From an uncultured Pelagibacteraceae bacterium (lineage in GTDB: Bacteria; Pseudomonadota; Alphaproteobacteria; Pelagibacterales; Pelagibacteraceae), in NCBI GenBank assembly GCA_902596915.1, contig CACJVQ010000003.1, positions 1 to 64,000 of the forward strand: 64,000 nucleotides of DNA. The letters are read 5' to 3'. Positions 59,101-64,000 of this stretch are shown here, in pieces. Positions within the stretch are counted from its first letter, which is position 1. Each line of letters opens with the position of its first letter. Below the pieces are notes generated by a model. That model saw only the letters and a list, made by a program, of their open reading frames with translations, did not search any database and had not been told where the DNA came from. The position numbers and the translations under genes were made by a program.

Positions 59101-59149
59101 GGATAGTCCTAAAAAACCGGGAGCTAAAGATGGCTAGATAGGACTATCT
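59101..59149. promoter_or_regulatory. Candidate structured RNA or operator between lysE-type and TIGR03643 genes
   Basis: Perfect 9-bp inverted repeat GATAGTCCT/AGGACTATC (59102-59110 with 59140-59148). On the plus strand it encloses a second hairpin AGCTA/TGGCT with an AAGA loop (59122-59126 with 59131-59135, one G-U pair). On the minus strand the inner pair has a mismatch, but the outer right arm AGGA lies about 10 bases before the lysE-type ATG and would hide its Shine-Dalgarno. Strand and function undecided; no known riboswitch consensus recognised. Confidence 0.4.
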
Positions 59150-59216
59150 AAAAATGATAATATCATAGACACTAAAATTTGCATTAAAATTTATTTGGAG
59201 ATTTGCTAGAAAATCT

Positions 59217-59516
59217 ATGAAAAAAAGTCACAGGCCCACAACCAAAGTTAAAAACCCTGAGCCTAAACAAGGAAGTCCAGACTGGGTTATCTGGGCAGCA
59301 TGGGCTGACAGAATAACATTCGAGGAGATAGAAAAAAAAACAGGCAAAACTGAAGCTGATGTAATTAAGATAATGAGAAGAAATCTCAAACCCTCATCTT
59401 TTAGGTTATGGAGAAAAAGAGTAAATTCACAAAGTATTAAACATAGAAAGAAATTTGAATATTCAAGAAAGCAAATAAGAGTAAAAATTAAGAAAAATGA
59501 AATTCTTAACTGGTAA
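59217..59516 (+). CDS. TIGR03643-family small protein
   Basis: 99 aa basic protein. The central part PDWVIWAAWADRITFEEIEKKTGKTEADVIKIMRRNLKPSSFRLWRKRV (given here as landmark residues about 21-69) matches the TIGR03643 family, whose members have a helix-turn-helix-like core ending in LKPSSFRLWRKRV-type residues. The N and C termini are Lys/Arg-rich. It may bind nucleic acid, but no function is known. A GGAG lies 15 bases before the ATG, too far to be a good Shine-Dalgarno. Next gene glutaredoxin follows after 28 bases. Confidence 0.85.
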   Translation: MKKSHRPTTKVKNPEPKQGSPDWVIWAAWADRITFEEIEKKTGKTEADVIKIMRRNLKPSSFRLWRKRVNSQSIKHRKKFEYSRKQIRVKIKKNEILNW

Positions 59517-59544
59517 ATTATTAAAATATAATTATATCTAAAGT

Positions 59545-59799
59545 ATGAAAATTATTACTATGTATTCAGGCCCAATGTGTGCTTTTTGTGATGCGGCGAA
59601 AAGGTTGCTGAATAGAAATAATCTTGAATACAAAGTGATTGATGTATCAACTGGTCCAGATTTAAGAGATGAAATGATTAAAAAAGCAAATGGAAAACGT
59701 ACCATTCCCCAAATCTTTTTTAACGATGAGCATATAGGTGGTTATCAAGAACTTAGAGATCTAGAAAAAAATGGTACTTTAGAATCTTCACTACAATAA
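59545..59799 (+). CDS. grxC: Glutaredoxin (GrxC-type)
   Basis: 84 aa dithiol glutaredoxin, the usual size of bacterial glutaredoxin 3. Active site Cys12-Ala-Phe-Cys15 (most have CPYC), then the cis-Pro motif RTIPQIFFND and GGYQELRDLEKNGTL for glutathione binding. Reduces disulfides and glutathione mixed disulfides in the cytoplasm. Convergent with the DUF1479 gene 2 bases away. The two methionine sulfoxide reductases in the window are possible users of the thiol pool. Confidence 0.93.
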   Translation: MKIITMYSGPMCAFCDAAKRLLNRNNLEYKVIDVSTGPDLRDEMIKKANGKRTIPQIFFNDEHIGGYQELRDLEKNGTLESSLQ

Positions 59800-59801
59800 A
59801 T

Positions 59802-61037
59802 TTAATTCCAATCTATTAAACCTAATTGTTTTTTTGCTAACTCACTTAAATCATTAATTTTAGTTCTTCCTTTATAATTAATTTCATAGTCCTCAGCAGC
59901 AAAATCTGGCGGACTTTTGCCTTCAATAAATTTTTTTGATTGTTTTTTTATGTAATCAATATTTTTTTTACAATATGGAGTTGCTCCTACATAAATAACA
60001 TTTGAAAAAGTTTTGCCCATATGTTTTTCCTCAACAGCATGCACAACGTCGGGGTGCCACCAAATAGTATCTCCAGGATACATTTTTGGAATTGAGATTA
60101 AACCTTCCAACAATAAGCTATGATATTTTTCATTTATTGATAAAGCTTTTCCTGCTTTTGAACCACATAACTCGTTTTCTGGCACATCATCTAGTAAAGC
60201 TCTTGTTAAAACATATGCCATTCCTTTAGCGATAGGAATTAATTGTAAAGTTCCATCATTTGGACCTTGCTCTGTTAAGGCTGTCCATCCTTGGAATGTT
60301 CTAAATACATGCGCTACCGCAGGTGACTCAAATTCAATTGTTTCATCTCTATATTTTGCATCAAACGGATTATAATTTTCGAAATTATCTGAAAAAATAT
60401 CATTATAAATTTTTTGATATGCATTATCAGTCCATCTTTCAATCGATCCAGCATCGCAATGTGGTGATAACCCCAATGTATCATCTCCTGGTTCTCTTCT
60501 TCTTACTCGATCCGCGTATACAAGTTCTTTATTTGGATCAAAAACACTTTTATCTTTATACTTGTAATTCCAAAGATTATTTAGCCATTTTTTAACTTTT
60601 TCCATTTCTTGAGAGTGTCTAATTTCTGATTGCGCTTTAGACCAATACAATCCAAAAATTTGAGGTTTTCCTGATTTGAGTTCACTGAAATATTTATCTA
60701 TACCTATCTTTTTTTTTTGATCCTCAAAATAATTATTTTCGAAAACATATTGATCTAGATTTTTATTTAGATCTTTCATTTTTTTTTCACTAAAAACATT
60801 TCTAATTATTACACAACCGCGTTTCAGAACTTTCTCATTAAAAGTCCTTTCGTTTTCAATTAAAATGTTTTTAAATTCTATTTCTGGGATAATCGAATTC
60901 TCAAAACGTTTAATTATCTCAACTTCTTTTTTGATATGTTTCTCAATATTTTTAAAATTACTTAAATAATTTTTCGATTTATTTTTTAATTTAGTTTTTT
61001 CAGAGATGATTTTTTTTTGTATTTCAATTATATTCAT
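59802..61037 (-). CDS. DUF1479-family protein, putative Fe(II)/2-oxoglutarate oxygenase
   Basis: 411 aa, the length of E. coli YbiU (DUF1479). An N-terminal coiled, Lys/Glu-rich helical part spans about 1-60. Then come NEKVLKRGCVIIRNVF, the metal site SPHCDAGS (His and Asp), a WTALTEQGPNDGTLQLIPIAKG segment, and PGDTIWWHPDVVHAVEE with a distal His; SNVIYVGATP follows. The fold is that of 2-oxoglutarate oxygenases; substrate unknown. It is followed in the same direction by nothing and preceded by msrB (13 bases), so the two may be cotranscribed. Confidence 0.85.
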   Translation of the reverse strand: MNIIEIQKKIISEKTKLKNKSKNYLSNFKNIEKHIKKEVEIIKRFENSIIPEIEFKNILIENERTFNEKVLKRGCVIIRNVFSEKKMKDLNKNLDQYVFENNYFEDQKKKIGIDKYFSELKSGKPQIFGLYWSKAQSEIRHSQEMEKVKKWLNNLWNYKYKDKSVFDPNKELVYADRVRRREPGDDTLGLSPHCDAGSIERWTDNAYQKIYNDIFSDNFENYNPFDAKYRDETIEFESPAVAHVFRTFQGWTALTEQGPNDGTLQLIPIAKGMAYVLTRALLDDVPENELCGSKAGKALSINEKYHSLLLEGLISIPKMYPGDTIWWHPDVVHAVEEKHMGKTFSNVIYVGATPYCKKNIDYIKKQSKKFIEGKSPPDFAAEDYEINYKGRTKINDLSELAKKQLGLIDWN

Positions 61038-61050
61038 AATTTGAAATCAA

Positions 61051-61419
61051 TTATTTAGGTTTAAAAACTAAGCAAATTCCATTATTACAGTATCTTTTTC
61101 CTGTCGGTTGTGGGCCATCATCAAATATGTGGCCGTGATGTCCTCCACAATTCTTGCAATGATACTCGGTTCTGGCATAACCGATATGATAATCTGTTGT
61201 AGTTTCAAATGCATCAGGTAGAGACTTGTAAAATGATGGCCAGCCAGAGCCACTTTCATACTTTGTATTAGAGTCAAATAATTTCACTCCACAGTTTGCA
61301 CAATGATAACTTCCCTCTCTCTTTTCAAAATTAAGTTCGCTTGATCCTGGTGGCTCTGTTGCTTCTTCGAATAATACTTTATTTTGTTGATGAGTTAAAT
61401 TTGGATTATTTTTTGTCAT
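61051..61419 (-). CDS. msrB: Peptide methionine sulfoxide reductase MsrB
   Basis: Reduces methionine-R-sulfoxide. 122 aa, compact MsrB. Zn-binding pairs Cys40/Cys43 (CANC) and Cys88/Cys91 (CKNC), the GSGWPSF and HHGHIFDDGP motifs, and the catalytic Cys111 in KRYCNNG (RYCIN in most) are present. The resolving Cys may be Cys116 (GIC). The start overlaps the end of the HDAC-family gene by 14 bases. Complements msrA at 11751. Confidence 0.94.
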   Translation of the reverse strand: MTKNNPNLTHQQNKVLFEEATEPPGSSELNFEKREGSYHCANCGVKLFDSNTKYESGSGWPSFYKSLPDAFETTTDYHIGYARTEYHCKNCGGHHGHIFDDGPQPTGKRYCNNGICLVFKPK

Positions 61420-62311
61420 TTAAATATTTAGCGCAATTTTTATGCAAACTTGCGTGCAATTCAATAAGTTTTTTAAAGTCTTTATTGTAACCGCCACCTA
61501 AAACTCCACAAATAGGAACTCTTCTTGTAAAAAAGTTTCTAATAACCATCTCGTCTCTTTTATTAATTCCTTTGTCAGTAATGCACAACTTACCTAATCT
61601 ATCATCTAAGTGAATATCAACACCTGCGATATAAAAAACAAAATCAAAATTAAAATCGTTTAGAAAAATTAAATTTTTTTTTAAAATATATAAATACTCG
61701 TCATCTTCCATGTTTTGTTCAAGCTCAATGTCCAAATCACTTTTTGATTTAATTGGTGGATAATTCACTTTTGTGTGCATACTAAATGTAAAAACTTTAT
61801 TTTCATTTTTAAATATTTCTGAATTTCCATTACCTTGATGAACATCTAAATCAACTATAAGGATTTTGTTAGCCAACCCTCTATTCAAAAGATATTTTGC
61901 AGCAACAGCCACATCATTAAAAACACAAAAACCAGCTCCCTCGTCATAAATAGCATGATGACTTCCACCAGCTGTATTACAAGCTATTCCATAATTAATT
62001 GCTAATTTAGAGGCCAATACGGTTCCGCCTGTTGCAACTAAAGATCTTCTGACCACACTATCAACTAAAGGGAAACCTATTTTTTTTACCAATCTTTGCT
62101 CTAATGTTTTATTTTTAATTTTTAAAATATACTCCTCCGAGTGAACTTCTTTTAGTGTATCTACTGAGCATGGATCAGGTTTATAAAACTTCTTAACTAC
62201 CTTTTCTTTTTTAAGAAAACTTGCTAATTCACTAAACTTCTTAATTGGAAATTTATTGTCATCACCAATCTTTGCTGCATAATCTGGGTGATTTACAACT
62301 GGTAATTCCAC
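61406..62311 (-). CDS. Histone deacetylase-family amidohydrolase
   Basis: 301 aa, Zn-dependent deacetylase fold as in acetylpolyamine amidohydrolase and acetoin utilisation protein AcuC. Seen: GGSHHAIYDEGAGFCVFNDVAVAA (catalytic His pair and Asn-Asp), VDLDVHQGNGN (Zn ligands Asp and His), GVDIHLDDRLG (third ligand Asp) and GGGYNKD near the end. Bacterial members deacetylate small amines such as acetylpolyamines. It could also act on N-acetyl compounds from ectoine or polyamine breakdown 55 kb away; this is speculation. Sits between msrB (overlap) and a D-2-hydroxyacid dehydrogenase gene (1 base). Confidence 0.88.
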   Translation of the reverse strand: MELPVVNHPDYAAKIGDDNKFPIKKFSELASFLKKEKVVKKFYKPDPCSVDTLKEVHSEEYILKIKNKTLEQRLVKKIGFPLVDSVVRRSLVATGGTVLASKLAINYGIACNTAGGSHHAIYDEGAGFCVFNDVAVAAKYLLNRGLANKILIVDLDVHQGNGNSEIFKNENKVFTFSMHTKVNYPPIKSKSDLDIELEQNMEDDEYLYILKKNLIFLNDFNFDFVFYIAGVDIHLDDRLGKLCITDKGINKRDEMVIRNFFTRRVPICGVLGGGYNKDFKKLIELHASLHKNCAKYLNDKK

Positions 62312-62312
62312 T

Positions 62313-63263
62313 TTACTTTATTTCTCGAATAGGCTTACCAGCAACACAGGCTTCTAAATTTTCAATCATTTGTGTATAAAAAATAGAATAATTCTCAGCT
62401 GTAACATAGCCTACATGTGGAAGTAAAAGTGCATTAGGTACAAATCTTAATTTGTGACCACTGGGTAGAGGTTCTTTATCATAAACATCGATACCGGCAC
62501 CAGCGATTACATTAGTTGAAAGAGCTATAATTAAATCATCCTCGTTTACAATTGGACCTCGTGAAGTATTAATTATAAAAGCAGTTTTTTTCATTTTATC
62601 AAATTCAGCAAGCTTTATACAATCTTTGTATCTTTCTCCTCCTTGGACATGAATAGATATAAAGTCAGAGTTTTGAATAAGATCCTCTTTACTAGATGGC
62701 AAAACATCAAGTTCCTTACACTTATCTAGACTTAAGTTTTCACTCCATGCCATAACTTGCATACCAAATGCTTTTCCTATTTTAGCAACCTGAGATCCAA
62801 CTTTTCCTAAACCAATAAGTCCTAAAATTTTACCTTTCAATTCAATGCCTACCGTTGTCTGCCAATAACCTTGATACATATTATCAACCTCAACTTTAAT
62901 ATTTCTTGCAAGACCTAGGATTAAAGCCCATGTTAACTCACATGTTGGATTTGAATTAATTTCAGTTCCAGTAACAATAATTTTTGCCTTTTTTGCTGCC
63001 TCTAGATCTATTGCTTTATTTCTCATTCCACTTGTTGAAATATATTTTAGTTTTTTTAAATTTTTAATGAGATTTGAACTTACTAAGGTTCTCTCTCTCA
63101 TGATCAGTAAGGCTTCGAATTCTTTTAATTTTTCAATAGTGTCATCTTCATTTTCAAAAGGTTCACTAAAAATCTCAATATCAAATTTTGATGAAAGATT
63201 TTTCAAATCTATAAATTCTTGAGAAACGTTTTGATAGTCGTCTAAAATGGCTACTTTAAGCAT
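62313..63263 (-). CDS. D-2-hydroxyacid dehydrogenase
   Basis: 316 aa from the ATG at 63263, which gives the usual start LKVAILDDYQN; an upstream ATG at 63299 would add 12 residues inside the EamA gene. NAD motif GLIGLGKVGSQVA (about 146-158), catalytic Arg in NTSRGPIVNEDDL, Glu in YDKEPLP and His in PHVGYVT are present. It belongs to the SerA/glyoxylate-reductase group without the ACT regulatory domain of long SerA, so it is a general 2-hydroxyacid/2-oxoacid oxidoreductase. It overlaps the EamA gene by 8 bases. Substrate unknown. Confidence 0.89.
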   Translation of the reverse strand: MLKVAILDDYQNVSQEFIDLKNLSSKFDIEIFSEPFENEDDTIEKLKEFEALLIMRERTLVSSNLIKNLKKLKYISTSGMRNKAIDLEAAKKAKIIVTGTEINSNPTCELTWALILGLARNIKVEVDNMYQGYWQTTVGIELKGKILGLIGLGKVGSQVAKIGKAFGMQVMAWSENLSLDKCKELDVLPSSKEDLIQNSDFISIHVQGGERYKDCIKLAEFDKMKKTAFIINTSRGPIVNEDDLIIALSTNVIAGAGIDVYDKEPLPSGHKLRFVPNALLLPHVGYVTAENYSIFYTQMIENLEACVAGKPIREIK

Positions 63264-64000
63264 TTTGAGTTTTTTTATTCGAGATTGTAATACCAGCAAT
63301 TATAAAAATTGCACCTAAGAAATGGTAAAATAGAATTTTTTCATTGAAAATCATCATAGCCATTATTGCACCTAGAATTGGCATCAAATGAAGAAAAACT
63401 CCAGATCTATTTGCACCAATAAGCTTAACACCTTTTATCCAAAATAAAAATGAGATTAGACCAGGAAAAAAAACAACATAGAATAAAACTAAATAAAAAG
63501 AGGATTGTAATTTGATTACACTGCCCAAACTATAATCAATAAAATACATGGGTATTAGAAAAATTACTCCAAAAGTAATAACGACCTGTAATAGAGAAAT
63601 TGGTGATAGATTGAATTCCTTTTTTTTCAAAAGAGCCGAATAAAGCGACCACGCAAACATTGCAATTAATGCAAAAATGTCTCCTTTATTAAATGACAAA
63701 TTTAATAAATTATTTAAGTTTGCTTTTGTTATTATAAACAAAACACCTGTAAGTGAGAGAAATACTCCTATTATTTGAAATAAATTTGTTTTCTCAATTC
63801 TAAGTAAAGACGAAAATAATATAATCATAACTGGAACAGTTGAAATCATAAGTACCCCAGTAATAACTTGAGTATGTCTCAGAGAGTAAAAAAGAGCCGA
63901 ATTAAAAACTGTTACAGCTAAAATTCCCAACAATGAAAACAAAAAAATATTATCAAATATAATTTTTCTGTTATTTAACAACTCTTTATAGGTGAATGGG
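63256..64000 (-). CDS. EamA/DMT-family permease, partial (5' end outside window)
   Basis: At least 248 codons. The frame remains open to the window edge; the TTG at 63981 is internal, since the preceding codons (PFTYKEL) read as the usual loop before helix 3 of EamA proteins. Visible: LFYSLRHTQVITGVLM, helix-4/5 region, the second repeat from about base 63700 downward (KGDIFALIAMFAWSLYSALLKKKE), and the end FNEKILFYHFLGAIFIIAGI. It overlaps the D-2-hydroxyacid dehydrogenase gene by 8 bases. Substrate unknown. Confidence 0.88.
   Translation of the reverse strand, partial: PFTYKELLNNRKIIFDNIFLFSLLGILAVTVFNSALFYSLRHTQVITGVLMISTVPVMIILFSSLLRIEKTNLFQIIGVFLSLTGVLFIITKANLNNLLNLSFNKGDIFALIAMFAWSLYSALLKKKEFNLSPISLLQVVITFGVIFLIPMYFIDYSLGSVIKLQSSFYLVLFYVVFFPGLISFLFWIKGVKLIGANRSGVFLHLMPILGAIMAMMIFNEKILFYHFLGAIFIIAGITISNKKTQNA

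Noticed and set aside
63979-63981. TTG as true start of the last EamA gene
   Set aside because: The frame stays open to the window end and the upstream codons fit the EamA loop before this helix, so the gene is cut by the window edge.
1-64000. CRISPR arrays, insertion sequences, prophage or integrated elements
   Set aside because: No direct-repeat arrays, transposase or integrase motifs, att-like duplications or shifts in base composition were seen; gene density and style are uniform.

Overview
The window is a strongly AT-rich, very gene-dense stretch of a marine alphaproteobacterium of the SAR11 (Pelagibacterales) type. The evidence is low G+C, intergenic gaps of mostly 0 to 60 bases, many ATGA-type overlaps, short proteins rich in Lys, Asn and Ile, and a gene set made almost only of solute-binding-protein ABC importers, osmolyte catabolism and small permeases. 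I find 65 protein genes (two cut by the window edges). I find no tRNA, rRNA, mobile element, CRISPR array or DNA-binding transcription regulator. No stretch over 300 bases lacks a gene.

Layout. (1) 1-7080: the end of a thiolase, then a minus-strand block with a polyamine-type ABC importer (potABCD) behind an ectoine hydrolase (doeA/eutD) and a eutA-like racemase-family gene. (2) 7141-18838: plus-strand operon with an EamA permease, a 3-hydroxyisobutyrate-dehydrogenase-like enzyme, an aldehyde dehydrogenase, a VOC protein, a homocysteine-methyltransferase-family protein, msrA and a NylB-like serine hydrolase. It faces a minus-strand block with a second homocysteine-methyltransferase-family protein, an EamA permease, an amidase and an iron alcohol dehydrogenase; a further EamA permease follows on the plus strand. 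(3) 18831-33576: a quaternary-amine island. It has a ProV/ProW/ProX importer with a fused double permease and a second ProV, gamma-butyrobetaine dioxygenase, carnitine dehydrogenase, a BKACE-family dehydrocarnitine-cleaving enzyme and a betainyl-CoA-type thioesterase. Together these could turn gamma-butyrobetaine or carnitine into glycine betaine. (4) 33580-37918: TauD-type and isopenicillin-N-synthase-type oxygenases, a choline-dehydrogenase-like GMC flavoenzyme and an EamA permease. (5) 37919-44581: an apparently unassigned catabolic operon with a structured leader: LLM flavin enzyme, ThDP enzyme, PF06684 protein, alpha/beta hydrolase, aldehyde dehydrogenase and EamA permease. (6) 44655-59096: two complete branched-chain-amino-acid-type importers, AzlCD, two LysE-family exporters, glutarate hydroxylase GlaH, a P5C-reductase-like protein and a pentapeptide-repeat protein. 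(7) 59217-64000: TIGR03643 protein, glutaredoxin, a DUF1479 oxygenase, MsrB, an HDAC-family hydrolase, a D-2-hydroxyacid dehydrogenase and the end of an EamA permease.

A recurring design is visible. Each of the four solute-binding-protein genes has a good Shine-Dalgarno sequence and is closed by a GC-rich 10-12 bp hairpin with a U-run, while the permease genes downstream have weak or no Shine-Dalgarno sequence. This would give many binding proteins per permease. With no regulator gene present, control probably lies in promoter strength, partial terminators and RNA structure. All functions are read from sequence motifs by eye; substrates of transporters and of broad enzyme families are inferences.
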